Notes: generated by a model from the sequence alone, not told the origin. A stretch of 18,022 nucleotides of DNA from Podila epigama (GCA_015679605.1 JAAAVE010000204.1:1-18022), one strand, 5' to 3'; shown: positions 1 to 8,762, counted from the first letter of the stretch. A program made the numbers and translations.

Positions 1-1330
1 TTTTTGTCCTATTTCTCTCCCCCCTATGGACGAATGTGCCCATGAGTGAAATGGTTACCAAGTTAGCAAGAGAGAGAGAGAGAGAATGTGTGTAGCAGTA
101 GCACAAGTGGGATGAGAAGGATGGAAAAGAAGGCACATTTTACTCATTCTTTTTTTATTCTCTTTCATGATGTGTATATAGGTCTCCAAGGGTCTCTTGG
201 ACAAGTTTGGCCCCAAGCGTGTTATCGACACCCCTATTACCGAGTCTGGTTTCTGTGGTCTCGCTGTCGGTGCTGCCTTTGCTGGTTTGAAGCCCGTTTG
301 CGAGTTCATGACCTGGAACTTTGCCATGCAGGTTAGTGACCAAAAAGAAGAGCCGAGTGACATCACGTCGTTCAAAAAGACCATGTGGCGAAGTTTTTTT
401 TTTGTTTTGTTCCTGCGTCGAAAAGCATTGAACCAATTGACCAACTAACAACTTCATCTCTTACAATCTATTATTCATATAGGCCATTGACCAGATCGTC
501 AACTCTGCTGCCAAGACCCACTACATGTCTGGCGGTAACGTCGACTGCCCCATCACCTTCCGTGGCCCCAACGGTGCTGCCTCCGGTGTCGCTGCTCAGC
601 ACTCCCAGTGCTTTGCCGCCTGGTACGGTTCCGTTCCCGGTCTCAAGGTCGTCTCCCCCTGGAACTCTGAGGATGCCAAGGGTCTTTTGAAGGTATAGCA
701 TGGGATATGTTACAACCGACTCTTTTTTCACTCAATGACTCAATTCTCAACCGCATCACTTACGCATCGACGCATCTACGCATTCATTTCCAATTTTAGG
801 CTGCCATTCGTGACCCCAACCCCGTTGTCGTCTTGGAGAACGAGCTCATGTACGGTATTTCTTTCCCCATGTCCGAGGCTGCCTTGTCCAAGGACTTTGT
901 GGTTGAGATTGGCAAGGCCAAGATTGAGAAGGAGGGATCGGATGTGACCATTGTCGCTCACTCGCGCTCTGTTGGATTCGCTTTGGAGGCTGCTGAGCTC
1001 TTGGAGAAGCAGGGTGTTTGCAAGGCTGAGGTCATCAACCTGCGTTCCATCCGCCCCTTGGATATTGATACCATCATCAAGTCCGTCAAGAAGACCAACC
1101 GTCTCGTCACTGTCGAGGGAGGCTGGCCCCAGTACGGAGTTGGCTCTGAGATCTGCGCCCAGATCATGGAGTCCGAGGCCTTTGACCATCTCGATGCCCC
1201 CGTCGTCCGTGTCACCGGTGCTGACATCCCCACCCCCTATGCTGCCAACCTCGAGTCCTTTGCCTTCCCTGACACTGAGGTCATTGCTCGCGTTGTCCAG
1301 CGTACCCTCAACAAGAAGATTGGCGCTTAA
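1..1330 (+). CDS. PDB1: Pyruvate dehydrogenase E1 component subunit beta (partial, C-terminal part)
   Basis: This gene encodes the beta subunit of the mitochondrial pyruvate dehydrogenase E1 heterotetramer, which uses thiamine diphosphate to decarboxylate pyruvate and pass the acetyl group to E2. Three exons are visible: 182-331, 483-692 and 800-1330 (stop TAA 1328-1330). All junctions are phase 0 with GT-AG borders, giving 296 residues. Family motifs read directly include [82 protein letters not shown] and [11 protein letters not shown]. They line up without gaps with yeast Pdb1 and human PDHB. The N-terminal quarter (targeting peptide and start of the pyrimidine-binding domain) lies left of the window. 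Bases 1-181 appear to be the preceding intron, with acceptor TATATAG ending at 181. Identification is very secure; only the missing 5' exons are unknown. Confidence 0.96.
69..86. repeat. GA dinucleotide microsatellite in PDB1 intron
   Basis: A run of alternating AG/GA lies in the intron upstream of the first visible PDB1 exon. It is a simple repeat with no evident role. Confidence 0.8.
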
Positions 1331-1955
1331 ATTTAGAGAAGGATTATTCCTTGTCTTCTCGGTCCGTTGCATTTCCCATCTTGTTTTGCCGACAACTAGC
1401 TTTTTTTCTTGTTCAACACTAGAGTAACTCTTTTTCCTTTTTTTCTTATGTTCCTGTTTTTTTTTTCTTCACGTTTTCATCCCACTCATGTAAAATTCCT
1501 CTACTATTTTTTAAAAAAAAATTAAATATGCATACCACGTTCATGTCTTGTGTATCTGTGCCCTTTTTTTTGGTCTAGTCTGACGCATTGACCCTAAACC
1601 TGCCTTCATGTAATGTCATCTAGGGTTCATTCTCTAATGCCAAAAGCAAATTCTCCATACTCTTTAAAGACCACTTCATAGCATATTCAATTCATGCCTT
1701 GAAAATACAATTATTTCTAAAAGGGTTATCAATCAAACATATATTTATTTTGTACAAGAAATGTGCCCAATATGAAAATGAATAGCAAGCATATGAATAA
1801 AACTACAACGGAAAAATAATACATGACATAAAACAGAATAAAAAAAAAAGGAAAAAAGAAAAAAGAAAAAAGAAGGGGAGATTCACCATTGCGAGTATTG
1901 CAAAGGAGTAAACGAATACTCAGGTCCAGTAACACTATTCATAAGAGCCATATGA
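1331..1955. other. Convergent intergenic region (3' flanks of PDB1 and the F-box gene)
   Basis: This stretch separates two convergent genes and probably holds both 3' untranslated regions. It is T-rich on the PDB1 side, with several runs of six to nine T. On the other side it is A-rich in plus-strand sense (about 1840-1875), which is T-rich on the F-box transcript. An ATTAAA hexamer near 1521 could serve as a PDB1 polyadenylation signal, but this is only a guess. I see no gene or RNA here. Confidence 0.6.
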
Positions 1956-4181
1956 TCATGGAGCTCGATCGACTTTGAAGACTTTGCAGTCTTGAGCTGA
2001 GGCATGTTTTTTCGTGACATGGAGCCAGTTCTCGGTGCTGAACCCTTTGCAACCAGATTCTGTCAGGGTTTCAAGTTGAGAAAATACTTTTGTCAGCATC
2101 AACACCAAGACCCCGTCCTCAATCACCCAAAGACCTTCAAGTTCCAGAGTTCGAAGAGAAGGGACAGACAGCTGATTCTCATGAAGAGTCCCATCCATAT
2201 CTTGGCGAACATGTTGACCTTGATTATTCACGCGTCGTCGCTTCTGTGTCGTGTGTTGATGTTGTGAACGGCGTCGACCTTGCTGTCGTGAATTTTGTGG
2301 TTGCTGCAGCTCCACAGTCTCCATCGTGAACTCTGTTGCAGAGATCCTTCGCTTAATGAGCTCGTGGTTCGAGGTGATGGACAAGGTCAGATGCTTCAAA
2401 TGTGGTGTCTTCGCAAGCAACTTGAACTTGAACGAGTAAGCAAACTCCAACGACAGACGCAACTCGACGAGATGAGGCAAATCCCAGTCCCAGGTCCAAA
2501 TGGGTCGCATGATATAGATTCCGGTCGAACTAGAACTATCGTCGTCACCACCAGAAACGCAGCTTGCGGAGGGTATCCACGAACTCGCAGCAGACTTTGA
2601 GGAGCCCAGCAACAGCACCTCAAGTTGTCTTGTCGTCGTCAGAGTGTCAGGATGAAAGGCCAAGGCAGGTGTCCCCGAGAGATGCAAACGCTTGAGCATT
2701 GGCAAACGCGCAGGCCGAGACACTTCAATTTGACCAAGGTCATACCTCCAGGTAGAGTCGTGCAAGTCGAGCGACTGGATGAACGGAAAGCTGGAGAAAA
2801 AGAACGGGTCCAGCGTCAAGGCCTCAGACATCATCTTGAGCTCGAGTGTTTCTAGTACCTTGGCATTCCAGGGACCTAAATGAACCTTGTCCTGTAAGCC
2901 GTCTGCTCTCGGGCACAAGCGTCCATGTCCTAAAGCTTTGAAAGTCTTTAGGGATGCGCCAAAGCTGGAGCCAATTTCCTGCAGCTCTGATGAGAATGGC
3001 TGCATTGCTGCATGCACGGAGATTTCCTCCACTGGAGGGGCCTGCTTTCCTACTGCCCAGCTAAATGTTGAACGACCAAGGCTCGGAATGTGGACCTTCC
3101 GGAGTGACTGGCACCTTTCGAGGAACTGCTCTCTTGCCAATTGCTTGTGCATATCAGCACAAAGGTGCTGAATATCAATCACCTGCAACTCGGACAGGTC
3201 TGTGGAATGAATGTGGGCCAACAGCTGGGGCAGGAGTCGTGAAACAAGTTCAACAGGCCGCACCAACAGCGGCACCGTAATAAGCATCCTCTCCAGATAT
3301 GATGGTGGGCATCTCTGGTTTATTTGGTCCAGACCTACTTTTGCCTCTGGGCAAAAGACTTGCCGCAACACGCTATTGTGGGTCTCTTTGTGACGTTTGA
3401 GGAGAAGAATGGCTGCCTCAAAGTCGAGATTCCTTCTTGAACGAAGGAACTCGTATTCGAGTTCCACATCTTCTTCGGCCCAGTAGCCTTCTTCTGGGGT
3501 GTCGGCCACCTCATCTAGACGGAACGTGATGGAGGATAATACGGAAAAATGGGCGACAGCACCAATATATCGGCTTGCAGTGGACAGTGGGATCGTCATG
3601 CTCTTGAGATGGCCCCAAGCAGTTCTCGTCACGGCCCAAGTCACTTCATGAAGAAGGTATAGCTCGCAATGGGCGACAATATTTGCAAAGTGCGAATGTT
3701 GTGGGCCGATGATGCGTGGCCGGAAATGGAATAAGTGCTCATCGGATAATGCCTCGATGCAATGGCGCATTCTTGACGAGTAAGGTGGACGAGGCATTTG
3801 GACCAAGGACAAGCCCAAACTGGACTGTGTATCCCAATGTCTCAGGAACTGTGTATAGTCGATCGTCATGGCTTGATTTCTCTGCTTCTTGGACAGATAC
3901 ACGACTTTTAAAAGGTCTGGCAACGACTCGTGTGCGGTATGCAGCAACAATGTTCGGATGAGGCGAATAACTCGACGGTTCTGCGCGGGCGTGAGTTCAC
4001 AAGGGGCAGTCTCGTCGTCAAAAAAGAGAAAAGGGTCCTGGTACAGAAAAGGCAGAGTAGCCCAACAGACTTGCTTTTGGGTACGTAGGAGAGCGGCAAG
4101 AGTGGAACAGGCGCGATCTGCAACCAAGACTCGCAGTGTGATTTGGAGGCATTCCAACGGCAGAGGGAACTGGTGGTCCAT
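1956..4181 (-). CDS. F-box-like / leucine-rich repeat protein, intronless
   Basis: A single open frame of 741 residues starts at ATG 4181 and ends with TGA at 1958-1956. The first 50 or so residues (FPLPLECLQITLRVL, then WATLPFLYQDPF) look like the degenerate F-box found at the N-terminus of many Mortierella F-box/LRR proteins. From about residue 370 there are leucine-rich segments such as LETLELKMM, IQSLDLHDSTW, LKRLHLSGTPAL, LVELRLSLEF, LKHLTLSIT and LRTLELEGLWV, which suggest an LRR solenoid. Family knowledge suggests a substrate-recruiting subunit of an SCF (Skp1-Cullin-F-box) ubiquitin ligase; the substrate cannot be inferred. An odd basic, Gln-rich insert (about residues 632-670, including QKRRRVNNQGQ) interrupts the last repeats and could be a nuclear localisation signal. 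There is no signal peptide or membrane segment. The gene call is firm; the F-box assignment is moderate. Confidence 0.8.
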   Translation of the reverse strand: MDHQFPLPLECLQITLRVLVADRACSTLAALLRTQKQVCWATLPFLYQDPFLFFDDETAPCELTPAQNRRVIRLIRTLLLHTAHESLPDLLKVVYLSKKQRNQAMTIDYTQFLRHWDTQSSLGLSLVQMPRPPYSSRMRHCIEALSDEHLFHFRPRIIGPQHSHFANIVAHCELYLLHEVTWAVTRTAWGHLKSMTIPLSTASRYIGAVAHFSVLSSITFRLDEVADTPEEGYWAEEDVELEYEFLRSRRNLDFEAAILLLKRHKETHNSVLRQVFCPEAKVGLDQINQRCPPSYLERMLITVPLLVRPVELVSRLLPQLLAHIHSTDLSELQVIDIQHLCADMHKQLAREQFLERCQSLRKVHIPSLGRSTFSWAVGKQAPPVEEISVHAAMQPFSSELQEIGSSFGASLKTFKALGHGRLCPRADGLQDKVHLGPWNAKVLETLELKMMSEALTLDPFFFSSFPFIQSLDLHDSTWRYDLGQIEVSRPARLPMLKRLHLSGTPALAFHPDTLTTTRQLEVLLLGSSKSAASSWIPSASCVSGGDDDSSSSTGIYIMRPIWTWDWDLPHLVELRLSLEFAYSFKFKLLAKTPHLKHLTLSITSNHELIKRRISATEFTMETVELQQPQNSRQQGRRRSQHQHTTQKRRRVNNQGQHVRQDMDGTLHENQLSVPSLRTLELEGLWVIEDGVLVLMLTKVFSQLETLTESGCKGFSTENWLHVTKKHASAQDCKVFKVDRAP

Positions 4182-5151
4182 CTTATATTTTGTAAGGTGT
4201 ATAGATATTTTTTTTCAGGGTGCAATTGCCCAGCGTGAGTGTGTGGGGCGAACGAATGAAATTGAATGATTGCACGGGGGTGGCAAGTGAGATGCAAACA
4301 AGAGCGAGTTTCGATACGAGAGTGTGAATGATGGTATGGGGTGCGATATGCGAGCACGACGGAGTGTTGGAACGTTGGGTGAGAGTAATGAAGATGTCCA
4401 ACAAAGGTTGCACAGGAGTGAGCGAGTATCAAAGTGGCGATAGAATAGAGTCGCTGAAAAAAAAAATGATATGCGAATGTGAGACGCGTGAACCAGGGAT
4501 GGTGTTGTGGGTAGGGGAGTTGAGGGTGAACATTCGCAATGGTGAAAAAAACAAGAAAGAAAAAAAAGAAACAAGACATGCATGGGCATGGAGAAAATAC
4601 CATTTTGGTACGACTGCTTCCTTTGAGCGGAGTTTACCATTGACCAATAGCAATGGCCGATTGCTTATTACCTTAATATCCAGGGGGGAAGTGATAGAAC
4701 AAACATGAACGTGACAACAATGCATGTGCTTATTGTAAATGCCAAATGACAATGTCAATGTCGATAGGAACATAAAGAATATTCATACACAAACGCGGCA
4801 AAGAAGCAAGCTGTGCTTTGACATGAAAGCTACCAAACAAGAATGAGTTTTCTGGTTTTCTGGTACAAAAAAAAAAAAAAAAGCACTGCAAGCAATTGTA
4901 AGCATAGACAATCCTTACTCTGGCCCTGCTGTCTCATGATATAAAATTCTCATACCGTAAAAGTGGTTCAAAAAAAAGAACCCATCCAACAAGACACAAG
5001 ACACACAGGTCAACCGAAAAAAAAAGACACGTATATTATATAAGAGTTTCATCACTTGTCTTTACAACAAACATCCTAATGTTTTTTTTGTTCCTTTTCC
5101 AGCTGTTTGGGTATTCGATATTTATTTATTTGCTATTTATGAGAGTCTCTA
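4182..5151. other. Intergenic region between F-box gene and zinc-finger gene
   Basis: This stretch of about 970 bases lies upstream of the F-box gene and downstream of the zinc-finger gene, both on the minus strand. It therefore should hold the F-box promoter and 5' leader, and beyond it the zinc-finger 3' flank. The leader is pyrimidine-rich on the transcript strand. A CCAAT sequence lies near 4642 within TTGACCAATAG. A16 and other A runs occur (for example about 4867-4882). Open frames here are low-complexity Ser/His/Pro/Phe translations of CT-rich DNA and show no domain. Confidence 0.5.
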
Positions 5152-6768
5152 CTAGAGCATGCTCTTGATTTTTTTTGCCACAGCTTCTTTGACCTCTGTA
5201 TGATTGAGGTGGGTGATTTCACCACTGAGACTTCCGGCAAGTTCAGTCAGACACTTGTTGACATGTCTGGACACTGGATAGACTTCCTCGTCCGACATTT
5301 CAAGTAGCATCTGTTGGACAATCTCCAATTGCTTGCATGACTTCCCACTGCGAGCACTCAGGGCTGCATCAACATAGCTCTGGACCTTGGCCTTCACAAT
5401 CTTCCGTTCAGTGTAAAGCTGATAAAAAACAAAAGCCGAGATCTTGATGCCGGACCATGTTTTACTCTTGTTTTTGAAACCAAAGAGTGTCCTCAAAGTT
5501 ACCGGCATCGTAGTATGATGATTGAACAGCGGATTCACAGCTGCATAATGTTCAAGTGTGGCCTCCTCCTGAAACTTTGATCTTAGTTGGCGTGCCATCA
5601 CGTTATAGCAGCCTTGCTCTGGGTCCCTCTTCACCCAAACACGAGACGTCACCTTGGGATGAAAAAAGTTGTTGTCCGGGCCAATGACAACTGTACCATC
5701 TGTCAGCAAAATCGCCATGGTCACAAGCACACACCATTTCACTGCGCCAACCATAACCTTGTGTGTATGATCATGGTATAAGTTCTCCACCTTGAAGGCA
5801 TTCTTCCCCTCTGGTCTGGCCACTTCTTGTGCGTGCGGGTCTTCATAATCAGCTGAACCATACACTTCCACCTTGTACGCTAGAAGAACATCGTCTCCAG
5901 ACTGAATAAGCATTCCCTGAAACATTGCTGCAAGACGCTCCCCATTTCCTGGAAATGGTAAGTGCCACAGAGAATCCTTGTTCTCAAGAAGCTTGTATTC
6001 ATCCATATTCACCAGGCCACCGTAAGAATGCGACGCAAGGACATCATCCAGCTTGATATCTCTAGCCATCTGCGGTACAGGGCGCTCAACAACGTGAAAA
6101 TATGATTTAGAACCACTCCTTGCGCGCTTCGATGGACGGGTAATAAGTAAAACGAGACTGGTCTCTCCCGTGTCATGCCTCAATTCGGCCGTGTCAAACA
6201 ATCGCGACGCAAGATCAGCGGTAGCTGGATGTCTGGTAACACGGAGGAGCTCCTTGTCAACCTGCTCCAGGACTTGATCGTTCCTACTTTTGTCTTGTTT
6301 CCAAGAGAAACATTCGAGACTGTGTTTTCTCAATCCATCTAGTGCGAAACACTCACGATCACAAAATGGACAAGGCAGAGGGAACTTGAGACTTTGCACT
6401 CCTTCGCAACGAGCGAGGTGTTTGGATAGTCCTGAGCGTGTGTTCATGGGTTTCGATCCACACCAGATGCATTGAAGTGGATAAATGCGTCTGTGTTTCC
6501 CGTCATGGTTATCTCTCCTGTGGGAGTACATCGCGGACACGCTGGGAACTGTCTTTTGGCATAGATAACAAAAGCGATCAGATGCTGTATTAGGCTGGAT
6601 CTCCTGATTGACTATGGCATTGGTGCTGCTACAATCAGCAGCAGTGATATCGTCATCAATAGATGGATCCTTGTCACCAACATCACAGACACTCCGACGC
6701 TTTCTGTCTGCTTGATTTGTATCTGTATCTTTATGATCGACGGCAACCCTAGTCTGTACGTTCGTCAT
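5152..6768 (-). CDS. Zinc-finger protein of unknown function, intronless (intact copy)
   Basis: A 538-residue open frame runs from ATG 6768 to TAG 5154-5152. An acidic, polar leader (1-65) is followed by three tandem zinc-finger-like motifs: C67-C70-H83-H88 (classical C2H2), C100-C103-H117-C121 and C133-C136-H149-C153 (both C2HC). Basic patches occur at 22-25 (RKRR) and 211-216 (RPSKRA), consistent with a nuclear, DNA-binding protein. Residues about 165-538 form a large globular-looking region that I do not recognise. It contains VENLYHDHTHKVMVG, LTDGTVVIGPDNNFF, TLFGFKNKSKTWSGIK and a helical C-terminus ending KKIKSML. I see no clear DDE, tyrosine-recombinase, reverse-transcriptase or helicase signature. 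ATG 6768 is the first ATG in frame, though a poly-Ser frame stays open to 6867. A decayed second copy lies at 8828-9900. The gene could be a host regulator family or the protein of a mobile element. Confidence 0.78.
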   Translation of the reverse strand: MTNVQTRVAVDHKDTDTNQADRKRRSVCDVGDKDPSIDDDITAADCSSTNAIVNQEIQPNTASDRFCYLCQKTVPSVSAMYSHRRDNHDGKHRRIYPLQCIWCGSKPMNTRSGLSKHLARCEGVQSLKFPLPCPFCDRECFALDGLRKHSLECFSWKQDKSRNDQVLEQVDKELLRVTRHPATADLASRLFDTAELRHDTGETSLVLLITRPSKRARSGSKSYFHVVERPVPQMARDIKLDDVLASHSYGGLVNMDEYKLLENKDSLWHLPFPGNGERLAAMFQGMLIQSGDDVLLAYKVEVYGSADYEDPHAQEVARPEGKNAFKVENLYHDHTHKVMVGAVKWCVLVTMAILLTDGTVVIGPDNNFFHPKVTSRVWVKRDPEQGCYNVMARQLRSKFQEEATLEHYAAVNPLFNHHTTMPVTLRTLFGFKNKSKTWSGIKISAFVFYQLYTERKIVKAKVQSYVDAALSARSGKSCKQLEIVQQMLLEMSDEEVYPVSRHVNKCLTELAGSLSGEITHLNHTEVKEAVAKKIKSML

Positions 6769-6780
6769 TTTTAATGATAA

Positions 6781-6855
6781 TGCTGATGCTGCTGATGCTG
6801 ATGCTGATGAAGGTGATGGTGATGATGATGAAGATGAAGATGAAGATGAAGAAGT
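6781..6855. repeat. Trinucleotide (GAT/GCT/GAA) repeat tract upstream of zinc-finger ATG
   Basis: An interrupted run of GCT, GAT, GGT and GAA triplets lies immediately 5' of the zinc-finger start. On the gene's strand it reads as TCA/TCT/GCA codons (mostly Ser, some Ala) in frame with the ATG. The frame is open back to a TGA at 6870-6868 but has no upstream ATG. It is absent from the decayed second copy. Confidence 0.8.
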
Positions 6856-6934
6856 TGCAATTTTGGTTCATTGCGCACCTTACACCTTGTCTATTTTCCT
6901 TCTCCAGATCTATCCTTTGAGTGCATGAATGCTT

Positions 6935-7450
6935 TTACTTTGAAATCTGAGGACAATGCTCAGTCCTTTGATTTCTGAGATTTCTGTGGACTGACATACC
7001 CCTTGTCTCTTTCCTTTGATATCAGAGGACAATGCTCTGTCCTTTGATTTCTGTGGACTGGCCCACCCATCATTCCTTTGATTTCAAAGGATTTCTGAGG
7101 ACAACACCTCTTTTCTCAGTCCTTTGATTTCTGAGGACTGGCTCATGTCATTCCTTTGATTTCAAAGGATTTCTGAGGACAACACCTCGTTTCTCGTCCT
7201 GTGACATCTGAGGATAACGCTCAGTCCTTCAATTTCAAAGGACTGGCCCGCCGATTCCTTTGATTTCTGAGGACAAAGCTCCTACTCTACAGTCTATCAC
7301 GTGGCATAGTCCTTTGATATCTGAGGACAACACCCTTTGCTGAGGACAACGCTCAGTCCTTTGAAATCTGAGGACTGGCTCATGTCATTCCTCCCTCTCA
7401 TCAATCCAGTAGGAACCCATTTCATCATTCCTTTGATTTCTGAGGACTGA
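6935..7450. repeat. Array of imperfect palindromes, core CCTTTGATTTCTGAGGAC
   Basis: About ten copies of a CCTTTGATNTC...TGAGGAC motif are packed into some 500 bases behind the zinc-finger gene. Several units are inverted repeats. CAGTCCT and AGGACTG flank a 10-base spacer at 7117-7140 and again at 7354-7377. CAGTCCTT and AAGGACTG flank an 8-base spacer at 7222-7245. CAGTCC and GGACTG bracket 6961-6993. A second palindrome type, CCTTTGATTTCAAAGG, occurs at 7075-7090 and 7153-7168. Linker phrases also recur (ACAACACCTC, AATGCTC, GGCTCATGTCATTCC), showing local duplication. A reduced version is in the second copy (9948-10046). Confidence 0.88.
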
Positions 7451-7689
7451 CCCATCTCATTCCTTGAGGGCTGGCAGATCCATGTCACTCTCGATCCCTT
7501 TTTATAATCACACTCTCCATTTGTCAGTGTTCATCTTACACAAGACAGCACCACAATTTCAGGACCAATGACTGCTCCAGAAAACAACCAATATCTCCTA
7601 TTCGTGCAGCTAAAAAGCCCTCTTTAATTACTTAGTGGACTTTACCTCATCACTTGGCACTAATGACTTTGAATTTACAGATTCATTAT

Positions 7690-8143
7690 TGCATGCGGCC
7701 ACGTCGTGTAAACGAGACATGTCGTTTGATATAGCGGCAAGTTCCGGTGGCTAGTTCTTCCCCATATCTACATTTGGCGCGCTCCATATTTTAAAGCCTT
7801 CATTTCCTAAACTCCAGACCAAATAAAGACTGTCTTCAAACAACGTATTATGACGGGACGCGAGCCTTTTCATAGGTTGCTCGAAGTTGCCTGATTTTTC
7901 CAATGATGACTGCAACTCACAAAGTCAACTCAACTCTTTTGATTCCAGTCACAGCGCGACGTTCCCACCAATCTTTCAACAGATCTATCAAGCACCAACT
8001 GTACACGTCAATGCACCATTTTAATCTTCTTTTATCAATTGCAAGCATGCAACAGCGATTAGAAGACCGAAAGCATAAGGGCTACGTCAAAGATACCTAT
8101 AAATTGATTCCAAGCCTTTTGTCTATCGTATCAACCTCATTAA
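7690..8143. other. Spacer between the two duplicated units; probable remnant promoter
   Basis: I find no gene in this stretch. A TATAAAT at 8098-8104 stands 46 bases before the remnant secreted-protein frame that follows and is placed like a TATA box for it. Open frames starting near 7903 have no recognisable domain. Confidence 0.45.
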
Positions 8144-8625
8144 GTTGAACTCCAAGGTGCCATAATAATCCCTGTCTCTGCTTTCCATGCAGAGACTCAC
8201 TCATACGCAGACTACATTGACTGGCATTTCCAATCCAAGAACAAATCCTGGGCCGACATCAATGGTTGTTGTGCTGGATATGCCCGGCGCTTTTTTTTCC
8301 TCTTGGTGCCAAGAAGTGCGTAAAACTTGACTCAGACGACGCAAATCGCCACTATCAACAGTCGCACAAGGACCCTGATGATTCTCCTCCTTGTTCCAAT
8401 GATCGTTCAGGCGAAGAACCTGGTACAGATGAAAACTATGACCAACCTTTGGAAGGCTGCTCACAGTAGTGGAGACAAGCACGGTCGCAGTACTGGTACC
8501 TATACTACTACCAAGGTCGGTGGCAATCTGTGTATCCGATGGCCAGCCAAGAACCACGCTGTCCCAAGCGAGAAATATCTCTCCATCGTCCACGTTGGTA
8601 TCTCTGACGTCCATCTTATCTAGGA
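8144..8625 (+). pseudogene. Remnant of a probable small secreted-protein gene (frameshifted, start codon lost)
   Basis: Three overlapping frames on the plus strand appear to be pieces of one protein. From 8144 one frame gives IIIPVSAFHAETHSYADY, which looks like the end of a signal peptide with an Ala-x-Ala-like cut site, then IDWHF, a Trp/Asp-rich stretch and CCAGYARRF. At the T8 run near 8285-8292 the frame shifts, and PLGAKK, KLDSDDANRHYQQ and PPCSNDRSGEEPGTDE continue to a stop at 8467-8469. A second shift (about 8420-8450) leads to WKAAHSSGD, a Thr-rich stretch and CIRWPAKNHAVPSEK, ending at 8621-8623. No ATG is present at the expected start. From memory, similar Cys/Trp-rich secreted proteins (GYARRFP..., NRHYQQ..., RWPAKNHA) occur in Mortierella-type fungi, but I could not check this. 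No function is assigned. Confidence 0.42.
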
Positions 8626-8739
8626 TCCAACACCGAGCTATTTCAATAGTAATTGGTCCATTTTGGATTATTATTTTTCGTAAAATCTCCATTAAGCCTT
8701 CAAGGTCAAGGATTAACTGCGCCCAAGTAGGACCTGCAC

Positions 8740-8762
8740 TTCGTTTTTTTTTTTTTTTTTTG
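8740..8762. repeat. Poly-T run
   Basis: An almost pure T tract, followed by AT-rich TATATATTCATATATTTATATA sequence, lies just outside the left edge of the second duplicated unit. Confidence 0.8.

Larger units (their letters stand above)
5120..7688 (-). repeat. Duplicated unit, copy 1: zinc-finger gene plus palindrome array
   Basis: This is the longer, intact member of a two-copy direct repeat. Homology to the 8795-10104 copy starts just beyond the gene stop, where both have TATGAGAGTCTCTACTAGAG. It runs through the coding sequence and part of the palindrome array, and ends after a shared CTCATCACTTGGCAC...ATGACT...TGAATTTAC...AGATTCA (7646-7685 here). No convincing terminal inverted repeats or flanking target duplications are visible, so whether the unit moved by transposition or arose by segmental duplication is open. 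Boundaries are accurate to about 10-20 bases. Confidence 0.75.

Noticed and set aside
50-62. Possible tiny PDB1 exon: AATGGTTACCAA followed by GTTAGC, reading Asn-Gly-Tyr-Gln just before the VSKGLL exon
   Set aside because: It resembles the family sequence NGAYK, but the in-frame codon before it is a TGA stop, the Ala is missing, and no good acceptor lies just upstream. More likely intronic chance.
776-1372. Long minus-strand open frame (198 codons) opposite PDB1
   Set aside because: It is the antisense shadow of the highly biased PDB1 coding exon and shows no domain.
1588-1602. Telomere-like ACCCTAAACC
   Set aside because: It is a single occurrence with no tandem repetition.
4215-4640. Minus-strand frame with a hydrophobic, signal-peptide-like start upstream of the F-box gene
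   Set aside because: The translation is a low-complexity Ser/His/Phe/Pro product of CT-rich leader DNA. Alternative frames over the same DNA look equally plausible, and no motif is present.
6935-7450. CRISPR-like reading of the palindrome array
   Set aside because: Spacing is irregular, spacers are themselves repeated, the units vary, and the setting is eukaryotic.
5120-7688. Terminal inverted repeats for the zinc-finger unit
   Set aside because: The reverse complement of the right end (TGAATCTGTAAATTCA...) shows no convincing match to the left end. The AGAGTCTCT near the left edge is only a local near-palindrome.
7903-8148. Plus-strand frame of 81 codons beginning with two Met
   Set aside because: It has no recognisable domain, its composition resembles intergenic DNA, and it overlaps the putative TATA region of the secreted-protein remnant.
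8327-8623. Frame beginning MILLLVPMIVQA read as a real signal peptide of an intact secreted protein
   Set aside because: The hydrophobic start is the out-of-frame reading of the DPDDSPPCSNDRSG segment. The upstream pieces in other frames argue for a broken longer protein instead.
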